Position numbers and translations under genes: made by a program. A stretch of DNA of 64,000 nt from Isoetes taiwanensis. Taxonomy: Eukaryota > Streptophyta > Lycopodiopsida > Isoetales > Isoetaceae. Location of the stretch: positions 2,636,338 to 2,700,337 of the forward strand of contig JAJEKV010000110.1 of NCBI GenBank assembly GCA_021234155.1, given 5' to 3'. The notes below the pieces were generated by a model. It saw only the letters and a program-made list of their open reading frames with translations. It searched no databases and was not told the DNA's origin. Each line of letters opens with the position of its first letter. Positions within the stretch are counted from its first letter, which is position 1. This document shows positions 31,629 through 42,832 of the stretch, piece by piece.

Positions 31629-33039
31629 ATGGAGTGCAGATCGTCGGCTTCAGCGCCTATTTTTTTGGCAGCTATCATCGTGCTGATGCTCGAAATGACA
31701 CACGGATTTAATATTTCCAGCCTCATTGTTTTTGGCGATTCCACAGTTGATGTTGGGAACAACAATTACTTGCAGACCATTTTCAAAGCAAATTTCCTTC
31801 CTTATGGAAGAGATCACAATGCTCAAGAGCCGACAGGCCGATTTTCAAATGGTCTTTTGGCAGTTGATTATCTCGGTAATTTCTCATAACTCCTTGATCC
31901 TATATTTTCTTAAGATTTCCGTTATTCTGAATTCTGCCCATTTTGTAGCTTCTAAGTTTGGATTGCCATATCCCCCTGCTTTCTTATCTCCGGAAGCTGA
32001 AGGTCGACAAATTATTCATGGAATAAACTTCGCATCAGCTGGCTCTGGATTTTTAGACTCCACATCGTTTGCCTTGGTAAGAAATCCTAGATCCTGTTTC
32101 ACAAGGACCTAATCTAAGATAAAATATCAAATCTAATGCTCTGTTTTCATTATAATATGTACATAGAATGCGGTTTCGTTTTCCCAGCAAATGCGATGGC
32201 ATGAGGCATATATAAAGGGTCTAGAGCTTGAGTTTGGTCCAATTCTTGCGCAATCTACTATTACAAATGCATTATATCTCATAAGCACAGGGGCAAACGA
32301 CTTTATTCTGAATTATAATGCGGATCCCTCCAACAAGACGCTGAGATACCCACATGATTTTCAGCGCCATCTTACTTCTGCTGTTGTGGCTAATACTGAG
32401 GTAAATCTTCTTTGAATTAGGTCTAGATAGGTTAAGCTGTAGTCTAATCTTTTGGTAAATATGCAGGCATTATATGAGAAAGGAGCTCTCAATATTGCTG
32501 TAGTTTCTTTTCCCCCAATTGGATGTCTTCCATGGATGAGAATCATATGCCAGAGCAGAAATGAATGTATTGCTATTCACAATGAAGAAGCTAAAGGTTC
32601 TAACAAACGCCTTAAATTGGCTTTATCATCTTTGGCATTCAACCTTCCTGGACTTAAGGTAGCATATCTGGATATATTTGACTTTCTTCTACAGATAATT
32701 CTGAATCCCTCCAACCATGGTAATGTACTTGGCACATTCCCTTTTAGTGTTTAAATTTATTCTTAGATTATTTGTGTACTCTTAATCTGTTTTCCAGGGT
32801 TTGAGTCAAGCGCAGATGGTTGTTGTGGGAATGGTTTGCCTTCTGCCTCAATTTTATGCCAGGCTTTGGAAGGATTTAGCTGCCTGGATGCCACTAAATA
32901 CGTGTTTTGGGATAGCTTTCATCCAACACAAAGCACTTACAGTATGATTGCAGATTTCTTGCATCAGCAAATTTTGAAGGAGATGAACATCACTGGTTTG
33001 GCTAATACGCAGTTGAAGAAACATCGGACAGATCTGTAA
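31629..33039 (+). CDS. GDSL esterase/lipase, secreted, five exons, complete
   Basis: Exons 31629-31875, 31949-32076, 32188-32400, 32467-32719 and 32798-33039 join with GT-AG borders and correct phases into 360 codons. This is the usual size and five-exon plan of plant GDSL lipases. Residues 1-26 form a signal peptide (hydrophobic core FLAAIIVLMLEM). Block I is VFGDSTVDVGNNN with nucleophile Ser38. Block II is GINFASAGSGFLD. Block III is ISTGANDFI with Asn162. Block V is DSFHPT with Asp319 and His322. The start is the ATG before ECRSSAS because it gives the signal peptide; an in-frame extension upstream is open but lacks such features. The enzyme should hydrolyse ester or acyl substrates in the apoplast; the exact substrate is unknown. 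All catalytic residues are present and no stops are seen. Confidence 0.93.
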
Positions 33040-34500
33040 ATAATATGGAAGGCATTCTGTTGAATAGATAGAGTCCATTCTGGAATAGATACTTGCGCTA
33101 AGAGTCCATTTTGAAAAGTTTTTTGATTGACTAGAGACCACTTCAGTCAAGCGATGAGGTTGTGGAGCATATAACAAAGTTTAGAGCATGTACCGCTTAA
33201 GTTTTCCCTTAATCTTTCCAACAATCAAACTAAATCATAGTTGTCTAAGATTATAAAAATCCAACCATTACCAACCACGGATGAAAACCAATTAAAATCA
33301 AGAATGTATCTTCACAAGAGGCTATCCACTAGATTATGGGATAATCCTCTAATCAAATTGGGCCATTGATCTATGGAAAACATGGGTGCGATTGAAGCTA
33401 ATCTTCTCCACTTTCCACGTTCTACACATTGCTACATTCAAATCCCTCCTCATGATTGGCAGCATATGTGGAGTTGGGGGCTTGGGATAGTTTATTGCAC
33501 CAAAAAGTGGTTATACTTTGGTGGCAAATTCTTTACAGATGCCTTCAAGTTAATATGTTTGTTCACAGGATTGACATTCACATATTTCAACGGCGTCTTT
33601 GGTGCAAGCATAATGATTGGACCATCCAGCGTTATTTCTTCTTATGTGCTCACACTCAGCCAACCTGATCATGGCTTTCATCTCTCTTCCAAGTGACAAT
33701 TACCCAGTCAACAAGTGCTTTTGGCTATCTACTTAGAAAGCAAGTTACTATGGTCAATTTAGAAGAGAAGAAGATCTTATATCTTTAAGGGCCTGGATAT
33801 TCCAAGTGGGATTCATTGTTTTTGACGTATAAACTATGTGCATGCATTGGAGGGGGATTTTTTCGATCCATTTTTGCACATATGCAATTGGTAGGAGGTC
33901 CCTTTTTTGGTCAAAATTGGCTCTAAAAATCCATATACAGGGGAGTTTTTGGCCATCCCTTGAATGCAAATGGCATCCTCCCTCCCCTCTCCCCCCCCCC
34001 TAAAACATACATGAGTGAATCCCCCTTGGGATATTCGTGATGCTCATGTCCTACAAGATGCAAAAGATAGAATAACAAAAGGTTATCATTGCTCTATACT
34101 TGCCCCTGCAAAGCGGCACCTAATTTTTTGAGGTTTATCTACAAGTCCTAACTTATGCATAGGTGGGTGTTACACTTAGTGGGTTATGCTCATTCTCTGA
34201 GATTTTATTTCTGCCTTTGTAATGTATCTGTTTCTAGAACCCCGCCATTGACTGTATGTATAGTAAAATAGAACAAGAATAAAAAAGTACAAATGTTTCT
34301 GGAAAGGCCAGTCTTCAAAATTCTTTATTCCCTTTTATATTTCATATAATACAACCAATATCATCATTATCCCTATGTTTATGCTCTAGTATAAATAACA
34401 ACAACTAAGACTAACAGAACTACAACTTCCTCTTGATGCATGATTACACCTGCACCTCTAATTTGTTGCCACTTGTTCCAACGCTCCTGCTCAGGTAAAA
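33040..34500. other. Downstream of the lipase gene, no recognised gene
   Basis: AT-rich. Short open frames at 33373-33696 and 33456-33668 (plus) have no recognisable domain. A C-run lies at 33990-34000. Confidence 0.35.
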
Positions 34501-34504
34501 CCAT

Positions 34505-34695
34505 TCAAGCTGTTCTCAATCCCAGCTCTGCCACATATTCTCTAAACCTCCTCCTTGGCAACGCTTTTGTTAGAATGGCAGCTATCATTTTCTGAGTCTT
34601 CAGATATCTTATTTTGATCTTTCCTTCTGCAATCTTCCCCTTGGTAAAATGATATTGGATTTCTATGTGCTTTGCTTTTGACCAATTCGTTGCAT
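34505..34695 (-). pseudogene. Ty1/copia RNase H C-terminal fragment
   Basis: The minus strand reads SKAKHIEIQYHFTKGKIAEG, then IRYLKTQKMIAAILTKALPR and FREYVAELGL. This is the end of copia polyproteins, where the KHI-I-YHF and ILTKALP boxes close the RNase H domain. Only this terminal piece is present. Its 5' side is cut by the MITE at 34690. No LTR was recognised. Confidence 0.8.
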
Positions 34696-35105
34696 TCCAC
34701 ACTAAAAAATAAAATTCCCCCTTAAACCCCCTTTGGTTTGGGTGCATCGAGAGCTGTTGGATGAGCATATATGCCTTTTATTCCTCGATCTAGACCGTAC
34801 ATAGAGATCCTCATTTGTGGGGTATGCCTGTACAAATTTTGGTATACTATATAACACAATTTGCGAAATACTATAAGATTTGAGACAATGTACTATATGG
34901 TATTGATTTTGTTATATAACATGATTTTAGGGGCTCTCGTCGCCCTACGTCACCCCCCGTGTGAATATGCACCCAAACCAAAGGGGGTTTAAGGGGGAAT
35001 TTTATTTTTAAGTGTGGAATGCAATGGTTTGTAATAATTAATGTTAATGATAGTTATGTGTTGGTAGTTATACTAAAATTTTTTTTTGGCCCTTCGGGCC
35101 CTAAC
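34690..35105. mobile_element. Foldback MITE copy a with terminal GGCCC hairpin
   Basis: 34690-34746 and 34968-35024 are inverted repeats of about 55 bp (TTGCATTCCACACT, AAATAAAATTCCCCCTTAA, CCCCCTTTGGTTTGGGTGCA) around a core of about 220 bp. Rightward homology to a second copy (56370-56932) continues through AT-rich sequence to a T-run and the hairpin GGCCCTTCGGGCC at 35088-35100. It is inserted in a copia fragment. It has no coding capacity. Confidence 0.8.
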
Positions 35106-35331
35106 AAAAGAAAACAAAACTAAATAAACAAACAAGCAACAATACAACATATACATAGTCCAAACTCCCTTGAGTGAATATGTAGCATCTAAACCAAAAA
35201 GAAAGTCATATAATCATTGTTTATCTTATATTATAATGTTATGTAATGGACCACACCCTAATTTGGGCGGTTCAGATTAATCGATGCCACGTGGCATCAT
35301 CTTGCACTTTTCTTCTAATTTTATCTTACTT

Positions 35332-35431
35332 TTAGGGTTTTTCTTTATGGGAGCAGCTGCATCACGAGTAGATTTGACGAGTTAGGGTTTTTCTTTACGG
35401 GAGCAGCTGCATCACGAGTAGATTTGAAGAG
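35332..35431 (+). repeat. 50-bp tandem duplication
   Basis: TTAGGGTTTTTCTTTAYGGG followed by AGCAGCTGCATCACGAGTAG occurs twice head to tail (starts 35332 and 35382). Confidence 0.9.
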
Positions 35432-36336
35432 TTAGGATGTTCAGAGTCGGCCTACTCGGATTCATTCTAAACATGTGTTTCTACCACAAGATACGGCTTT
35501 AGAGTGCAGCTTTAGTTTTTGTTTTTTCAGTTTCTACTCAGGTTTAGTCTCAAGGGTTTTTAAATTCCAGAGAGGTAGCCTTTAGCTTGATGCAAAGAAC
35601 AGTTGGGTAGGCAACTGTAAATGCCTTTCTCTGTATGCATGGGTAGGCAATCAGAATGCCTCTCTCTCAGTGCAAAAGATATTCCGCTTTGAGGAGACGT
35701 GTTTGAAGATGATCCAAGTGGGCGTGTTTAAACCCATGCAACGGAAGGCGGATGAAAGGGGTTTACTGGAAGAAGAAGGACGGGTAAAAAATCGATCAAT
35801 GCACAAATCGAGATCGAAGGGTCCGTTATGTCCGGGCAAATCTCCATGGCGCCATATTCAATGCATGAGGGTGTAAGCCTTAGGTTATTCAGTTTTTCTC
35901 GGCGCATCTCGGGGTTCTTGATGCCTTGCAAGACCCTACAACGACCAACAAGATAATGCTTTGCACGACCATCTCTTCTACATCTGCTATTAACAAGGTA
36001 TGTCCTCTTTGTCACGAGCTTCAGCAAAAAATTTCGAATTGGCAATAAACATCTTGATCTATATTCAAATAATCAGGAAGATGATTGATGTAAGGCTGTT
36101 CATTACAAAAATCATATGGGTTCTTCCTCTGTTATAATATTTTTTTGTTCATACAAATTCCCTGTTTTACACATTAAAACTTTTGGTATGGATTTCCAAA
36201 CTGTAACATGCCCAACGGATCCTCGGTCACCTTGGAAGAGAAATCATAATACTAGATTAAAATTCCACCTTTACCGATGGGATTTGTGGTATGTACAATG
36301 CAGACTCATAATATTTTCAAATAATTTTTTTCAAAA
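35432..36336. other. No clear gene; possible 5' region of the PPR remnant
   Basis: Opposed open frames at 35670-35876 (plus) and 35651-36045 (minus) overlap. I recognise neither. Confidence 0.25.
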
Positions 36337-36720
36337 ATGATCCCTTGCAGTTGCAGGAGCTTAGCCCGGAGTATTGATGTTGTTTTGGGAGTTGGAAGAT
36401 TTAAGAAAGAGCAACGTCTACCTTCAAATCCCCAAGAGAAGACTGTAGCATGGCCCAATGTTAACTTGGAAGTGGAAAGAATTGCTGCAAAATTGAAAGA
36501 ATGTGCGAGCAGAAGGATGCTTTCAGAAGGTAAATGCTTACATGATTACATCATTATGTTTTTAAGAAACTACCTCATAAACATGTATGGAAAATGTGGG
36601 ACTCTGCATGATGCTCGCAAGATGTTTGATCTGATTAAAAAAAAAGGACTTGGAACATCATGTTTTCTGCACAATCTGCACAATCTGGTGGGCATATAAT
36701 CTCGTTCAAGTTAACAAGAG
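36337..36720 (+). pseudogene. Pentatricopeptide repeat (PPR) protein fragment
   Basis: Open for about 120 codons. The 36480-36630 part has the wording of plant-combinatorial PPR proteins: AAKLKECASRRMLSEGKCLH and YLINMYGKCGTLHDARKMFD. Such proteins bind organellar RNA sequence-specifically. After FDLI a run of nine A at 36638-36646 shifts the frame; the expected WNIMFSAQSAQSGG continues in another frame. The link HDYIIMFLRNYL is also shortened. Only about one and a half repeats survive, so this is a pseudogene. Confidence 0.7.
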
Positions 36721-37974
36721 GATTTTTGCTAATTCAATCTATTGTATGACAACATCAAATGTTCACTTTGCTGCATCAGAATATGAACCTTCTGAGGGGC
36801 ACGAGAGGAAGTCTAGGAAACAACATCGTCATTTAGAATGAGCGGTATATACTAGACATTTAATTAGTTTAGGTTATAACTTTGTTATTTAAGATTAGAA
36901 AAAATAGCCATGAAAAAAGACAGCTTTGCCAATCCTACATATCATGAGTATTGCTAACAATTCCATTTCTCTGTTACAGAGAGCATCTGAAATGTTAGAT
37001 GGCAACATTAGGCAGTGGGCACCTCTTGTCTCCCACTTGTTGTGTGGGTACACTACTTGCCCTCCTAATAAATCATTAGTTGACAGTCGACTTTCCTTCA
37101 TAGTCTGGCTTCACCAAAGCTCCAACATACCTTGTAGCTTTCAGACGGTTGCATCTTCTGCTAGCAATTGCCGTCTTCCATTCCAGCAGTCTTACAGAAT
37201 GCTTATTCCTGCCTTCGTCAGTTCGACCTCAGCTCTCTTCACCTTGTGTGAAAACTACGTTCCACACTATTGTCCAGTCTTTTATTCGGCATCTCGATGC
37301 TCCCAACCGACATAAGATGTGTCCATTTCCTTAATTTATACCATGCATAATGGTCATGCATTTGACCAACGTCATTAAGCGTAGCCACGTGACTATGTGG
37401 TCATCTTAATCATGCACATGCTTGCATCTTTATTGCACACCTCAAGAACATCAATCTCCTTACAAAATGCCACGTATGCGTAATTTTATAATCCGTAGTT
37501 TATGGATCCGCATCCTCATACAACATTATTCTCTACCTTTCCGCGAATCATACCTCCATTCAAGTAGCAATAGCTATAAAGTGTCGGGTCGACATTCTAT
37601 GCCTGCACCACCATGGTCGAAACCTACACTTCTAAAGTGGTCTCCCTTTCAGGAGCTGGGTACTTCTAATCCAGTTTCCACCTTGGTATCAGGGAAAATT
37701 TTAGTGGCCCCGGCGGGCCATTTGGCCACAAATTACAGGTTCAGGCAAAATGCGACGGCCAGCTTGAGTAGGATGCCTTACCTACGGGGTACCTGCAGAT
37801 TCGCCATTTTGTGGCACTTTATTGCCCATTACGACATTAGAATGGCCATTCTACAATGGTGGATAGTGGGTAGCCGCACACATGCGAACTACCCAAAAAA
37901 TAAAGGGAATATCCAATTATATAATTTGGACCCCATAAAATACAATGCTAAAAGATGTTTGGCTGGTGTACCTG
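36720..37974. other. No recognised gene
   Basis: Several open frames occur (36926-37315, 37422-38045 plus). The latter is 207 codons but has no domain, low-complexity borders and no splice context, so I do not call it a gene. Confidence 0.3.
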
Positions 37975-37982
37975 CCGAAAGC

Positions 37983-38030
37983 TTATCACCGGGATTAAAA
38001 AACCCCGCCCTTTCGTGTTTTCGAGGAAAA
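37983..38030 (-). mobile_element. Fragment resembling the LINE-B 3' UTR
   Basis: CCGGGATTAAAAAACCCCGCCC, interrupted by a few bases, then GTTTTCGAGGAAAACC matches LINE-B 24028-24078 (CCCGGATTAAAAACCCCGCCC, GGGTTTTCGAGGGAAAACC) in the same orientation. No tail is seen. Confidence 0.5.
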
Positions 38031-38049
38031 CCCCTAGTGAGCTGAGCCT

Positions 38050-38640
38050 TCATACCTGAGCTGGGCCTTCATACCTTATTGAACAGGCATTAGTTTACTG
38101 TATTGGATTCAAAAATCCTCAAATATAATGCTAAATGAAAGGGACAAACACTACGTACGCAGTCTCATCTAAATTTTTTTATAATTGGAGCAGATGCACA
38201 ACTTAATTCTCCAGCTTTATACTAGCATGCGATTAGAAAAGGGCGACTAAGCCTTTGATTGATCTCTCAAATAGTCTAATTATACTGCAAGATATAGTAG
38301 AGGCTCTCTCAATTTGACATTGACGCAACATGGAAACTGCTGCACCCAGTTAGGTACCAGCCTATTCAGCTTTACATCTACTCTAAACTGCTGTCAGATA
38401 AGTCTACTACCATTAATATCAGTCTTCAAGTATCTAAGTAGATAGATACGCCAAGTATCCAAATCCCTTTGCCATTCTGTCTTATTACTTCTACAAAACA
38501 TCGTCTTTCTTTAAGTCTTGCTAGACACACATGGATAATAAGCTCGTTTGCTAATGGGAGCAAACTACATGCAAGATTAATTACTTGGCTTAAGTTGCAA
38601 CTTCAAGTTCCAGAGTGATCACCCTTGCCTGCTCCAACAA
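38050..38640. other. No recognised gene
   Basis: AT-rich sequence without coding signal that I can see. Confidence 0.3.
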
Positions 38641-38641
38641 C

Positions 38642-38801
38642 CTAATCCAGCCTCGCTGTCCGCCCAAAAACAAGCTGGGCCAAGATTTTTCATGTCAGCC
38701 TAAGATTTCATGAGCATGGTTCTAATCCAGCCTCGCTGTCCGCCCAAAAACAAGCTAGGCCAAGATTTTTCATGTGAGCCTAAGATTTCATAAGCATGGT
38801 T
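38642..38801 (+). repeat. 80-bp tandem duplication
   Basis: CTAATCCAGCCTCGCTGTCC followed by GCCCAAAAACAAGCT starts at 38642 and again at 38722, with three substitutions. Confidence 0.92.
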
Positions 38802-38995
38802 TGGGAGTCACTACTGATACGGTCAAGCAAGGAGAACAAAATTCGAACACAGAATATTATTAAACAAAGTCCTGCTACAACACATGTGAAGCCTATCAAG
38901 TATGCATTCATTGGCTTCTTCCATTCAACAAAAAGTGACAGAACAGGCTTCAGCATAAGTGAAGCCGCCCAATCCTTGAACAGATCCGTCCTCAC
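38780..38995 (-). other. Small membrane-protein-like open frame, unknown
   Basis: The minus strand encodes LFKDWAASLMLKPVLSLFVE and a hydrophobic span AYLIGFTCVVAGLCLIIFCV followed by basic residues. It may be an exon of a small one-pass membrane protein, but I recognise no family and see no clear start; the apparent start codon is not ATG. Confidence 0.2.
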
Positions 38996-38999
38996 TGAC

Positions 39000-40143
39000 A
39001 GCTTCTTCGTGTTCTAGGCCGACTTCCTCTACTTCGTTTCCTTGCCTGCTTCCACAGCCGCGTTAAAACCTACAAGGGTTTGCCGTTCTGGACCGTTCGT
39101 GACCGGAGCTAAAAAATCTACTTACAATCCTTGGCTCATAATACGCGCACCTCTGTGCCACCGCAATGTTACAGCCAGGCTCCAGAAGCAACCTCGGCTC
39201 CAGAAGGCCTAGCCCTAAATGTTACCCGGGTCCCATGTTCCTTGTGTTGGCTAAAAACCCTAAAAATAATGGGAGGACAAAAAATAAAGAAGCCTCCACC
39301 ACAGGATTTGCCCCCTTTTCTAAAATCAACGGCTGACAAAAGGGTGCACTCTATTTAGTACACCTGGATGAATACGGCCACCAAATCATATGAAAACCTT
39401 AGAGAAAACAGTACAAAAACAAAAAGAAAAACCCCCTGTTATAATGCTACATATTATCATTACATTTTATATGTATTTGGACTTGGCGAAACTTTTGAAT
39501 TAAGTACTATAAACTTTCACTTAGCTATTTTTTCTAACTGAAAAATGCAGAAAATGTAAATTTTGTAGTGTTAGATATATATTGTACTACAATTATAAAT
39601 AATAATCAACAATCAAGGAACATACAATAATATTAAAAAACTTTTAAAAGAAGCTCACAACATAGCTTATAACATCAATAGTCTGAACTACATTCAATGC
39701 AACTCTTCTAAATATACTGATCAAGTTGCACTTATCTCTAACCCTTAAAGGAAGATGTTATGCAACCAACTCGGGCATCTAGAGCGATATTGGCCATTTC
39801 TTACAATTCCTTTTTGAAGATTCCTGATGATATATGTAATAAACATTCATAGTTTGAAAAATTAGTATCACTGATGTTGGTAGGTGGGGGTCTGTAAAAG
39901 TCTATAATAAGAATTCATTTTTGTTTGGCTATTAATGATTTAATATGTAATTATTATAATATGAAGAAAGGCTAATCCCTTTTTCTTTAGAGAAAAAGGG
40001 GAAAATAGTTTGGCTAATAAAATATGGCTGTTTTTTATTTTTTTAAAAAGAAATCTCCCTTCATAAAATTCGCCGCAAAAATTGTCTAGACCCCCTAAAA
40101 AATCGCCATTTGGCTATTAATAGTCACTAATTTTCCATGTTCT
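39000..40143. other. AT-rich region without gene
   Basis: Only short frames. The sequence becomes very AT-rich (39420-40090), and the phrase TTTGGCTATTAAT recurs at about 39925 and 40108. Confidence 0.4.
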
Positions 40144-40368
40144 TGAGTTTCATTTCTGGCGCCATCTTCCTTCGTCGCCTCAACCTCTGCCTCGAATTCA
40201 AATTCAGGCAGGTCATCATCCAGATGGATGTCCTGCAAAGTTGGCAGTATTCCCTCATCAGCAGGGTGGACATCTAGCATACCATCCACTGGCTGCCCCG
40301 CACCTGCTGGAACATTCCCAGAAACATTCTCAGGTCCCTGCTCTGCCATTATGATCAGATACCAAAAA
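40144..40368 (-). pseudogene. Leader and gag start beyond the 3' LTR
   Basis: After the LTR end the minus strand shows TTGGTATCTGATCATA (PBS-like, initiator-Met tRNA type), an ATG, and codons for AEQGPENVSGNVPAGAGQP, matching the 5' gag leader at 46350-46070. Homology ends near 40144. Confidence 0.8.
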
Positions 40369-40370
40369 TG

Positions 40371-40612
40371 TCACGCAACAATTTTGCAGCTTCCCAAACA
40401 ACGGGAAAGGGCCACCGTTCTACTGCCCACTCCACAAACTCCCAAAGTTCTCCACGACCGATGGGATTAATCTCCCAGAGACTAACCATGTCACGCAACA
40501 ATTCTGCAGCTTCCCAAACAACGGGAAAGGGCCAGCGGTCTACTGCCCACTCCACGACTTCCCAGAGTTCCCCACGACCAATGGGATTAATCTCCCAGAG
40601 ACTAACCAGGAA
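40371..40612 (-). repeat. 120-bp tandem duplication in the LTR coding a 40-residue repeat
   Basis: TCACGCAACAATT recurs at 40371 and 40491, and likewise at 46286 and 46406 in the 5' LTR. On the minus strand both copies stay open and encode SLWEINPIGRGELWE then RWPFPVVWEAAELLRD. The open frame (40663-40355) reaches to just before the gag start. Confidence 0.9.
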
Positions 40613-41140
40613 GCCCAGCTTCCTCTTGATTCTGGCAACTAGAATCGAATAATCCCTTTGCACACAAGGATTGACGAATTATCTCCCGGAGATGATTCTT
40701 TGGATGCAGTTATAATCCTGACAATCAATACCAGTTCTGCAATTCAATGCAAGCAATGCCTTTGTATTCCAAATACAAGCAAAGTCCTTGCAATGATCAA
40801 ATCGAAATGCTTGCAAGCCACACAAGCAATAATCAGTAAGAAAGATTCTTTCGATTCTTCCCACAACCACCCAGTGGTGTAGCAAAGAGCCAAAACCTAC
40901 TCTACTAGGTCAGATTTGAGCTGAAATGCTTTGGATCAGCAAAATTAATGCAACCTGCACAAGAATAGCAGAATTACAAAGCTTTGGCAATCCTTGGGTC
41001 TCTCAAAAGCACCCTTTGGCTTTAAATAGGATCGATTTGTGCTCTAGCATGAACCATCTATCAGTTTCGATCACATCCAGGTGTCTATCATGCCCTGGCA
41101 TGCGATCTCGGAGAGCAATCCAGCCTGCTGCAGTTTATCC

Positions 41141-41250
41141 AAGCCATTTCCTTATTGGCCCATTCGAGCCAATACTAACGTGCCATGTGGCCTCCAAGCC
41201 ATTTCCTTATTGGCCCATTCGAGCCAATACTAACATGCCATGTGGCCTCC
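41141..41250. repeat. 55-bp tandem duplication in LTR U3
   Basis: AAGCCATTTCCTTATTGGCC starts at 41141 and 41196. The copies differ by one base. Confidence 0.9.
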
Positions 41251-41539
41251 TTTAACATTAATATTAATGTTACAAAGAACCATAGCTAATCTTTTATTCA
41301 TAACATTAAATGTTGCGCCCCTAGGGCCAACTTTGCTAACCCGGGAACGTCCCCATAGCCCGATTACGAGCTTATGGTCCGCTGCATAGCCACTATGCCC
41401 CCGGCATGCTATCGACGGTACTCCCGTGCTCATGGATATCCGTCAGGAGTCCGTAAAAACGGTCATCTCAGGGAGCACCTGTAACAATTCCTCCCTCCAC
41501 TAAGACCTTGTCCGCAAGGTATTTTAATTAGTTCAGGTG

Positions 41540-42188
41540 AGGAAACCACTGCACGAACTCATCCAACTCCCATGTGGCATCCTCGGGAGTCTGGCCTCGC
41601 CACAAGACCAAATGTTCTACAAAGCTGCTGAACTCTTTTATTCAAAAGACGTTCTGGCGTTACAGAGGAGTTTAAGACAAGCGGTATACTCTCAGGACTA
41701 ACCACGTTATATGTATCTAGTATAGCACGCTTTAGTTAACTTACATGGAGCACAGGATGGATCCCTAGGTCCTGTGGTAAGCTCAACTCATATACCATTG
41801 GACCTATTCTTTTCAGAATTTTAAAGGGTCCGGCATATCGCGGGGTAAGCTTAGGCACCCGTCCTTTCACTAAAGGTCGTAAGGAAGACATAGTCTCCTT
41901 ATCCTCATAGGAGACATCTCGTCTATGCTTATTAGCACTAGACTTATGTCGATCCTGAGCCCTTTGCAAATTCAGCTTGAATTGACGCAGTATTGCATCC
42001 ATATCCTGAAGCATATTCACAGTTGCTTCTGCTTTGAGATACTTGTGCATTCCAGCATAAGTTCTCGGGTTCCTACCCATCATAGCCACAAAAGGTGTCA
42101 TCTTGATACCCATATGATTGGCTATTGTTGTAGGCAAATTCCAAGTTGGGCAAATAATCCTCCCACTTAGACTGTTTTTCATGAACAA
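41540..42188 (-). pseudogene. Chromovirus integrase C-terminus and chromodomain
   Basis: 42188-41736 keeps TPFVAMMGRNPRTY, KLTPRYAGPFKILKRIGPMV, YELSLPQDLGIHPVLHVS. After a gap, 41660-41550 reads PERLLNKRVQQL and, one frame over, HLVLWRGQTPEDATWELDEF, the strand-helix pattern of a degenerate chromodomain, followed by a stop. Chromodomains steer integration to heterochromatin. This places the element in the chromovirus branch. Confidence 0.8.
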
Positions 42189-42780
42189 AACTTCTCAATA
42201 TATCCTTCAAGATCACGTTGATTCTCTCAGTTTGTCCATCGGTCTGCGGATGATTCCCACTACTCATACGCAACCGTACTTTTAACCCCTTCATCAGCTC
42301 TCTCCAAAATTGACCTATGAACTTGGTATCCCTATCACTTATAATAGATAGCGGAAACCCAAATGTTGGAAATACGTACTGCATGTAAGTTGTAGCTATG
42401 TCGAATCCCGTAGCATCACCCCTTAGAGGTATAAACTTAACATACTTAGTCAAGCAATCAACCACTACTAAGATCTGGGTGTGCTACTTGGCAGTCCGGG
42501 GTAATGAGACTACAAAGTCCATACTCACACATTCCCACCTCTCATTAGGTACTGGAATGGGTTGTAACAGGCCCGGGGTCTTGCCATGGTCAACTTTCAC
42601 AGCCTGACACACCAAACAATGTGAAACCTTCTGTTTCACTTGGTCTTGCAAACCCGGCCAATAATATTGCCTTTTAACAACCTCATAGGTTTTCCATTCA
42701 CCCCCATGCCCAGCTTGTGGGGTGTCATGATGCTCACGGATAATTGCTTCTCGCAATTCTTCGTACAAAGAAACATACAC
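42073..42780 (-). pseudogene. Chromovirus integrase, zinc-binding and catalytic core
   Basis: 42780-42484 has the HHCC finger (REHHDTPQAGHGG, CLVCQAVK). After an in-frame TAG at about 42482 the core follows with the D,D,E residues in VDCLTKY, IISDRDTKF and PQTDGQTERIN. The frame shifts after FAYNNSQS. Confidence 0.88.
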
Positions 42781-42832
42781 TCTTCCCTAAAGTACAACCC
42801 TTCTTGCTCTGTCCACCAATCCCCAGTTTTGG

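Larger units (their letters stand above)
40369..41486 (-). repeat. 3' LTR of the chromovirus, 1118 bp
   Basis: On the minus strand it starts TGTTAC just after the polypurine tract and ends GTGACA just before a PBS-like TTGGTATC, so it has the usual TG...CA ends with short inverted termini. The part 40369-40882 matches 46284-47352 (MITE removed), which proves LTR identity. Inside it are a 55-bp tandem duplication (41141-41250) and a 120-bp tandem duplication (40371-40610). Confidence 0.85.

Noticed and set aside
35088-35100. Hairpin GGCCCTTCGGGCC then CTAAC as a Helitron end
   Set aside because: The CTRR word follows the hairpin without the usual spacer, and the second copy has CTTAG instead. 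Arms and core favour a foldback MITE.
34981-35100. T-run plus GC hairpin as a transcription terminator
   Set aside because: The T-run precedes the hairpin on the plus strand and the arrangement recurs in a second MITE copy, so it is part of the element and not a terminator.
37422-38045. 207-codon plus-strand open frame
   Set aside because: No domain, no splice or promoter context, and its end overlaps a fragment resembling the LINE-B 3' UTR, so it is most likely a chance open frame.
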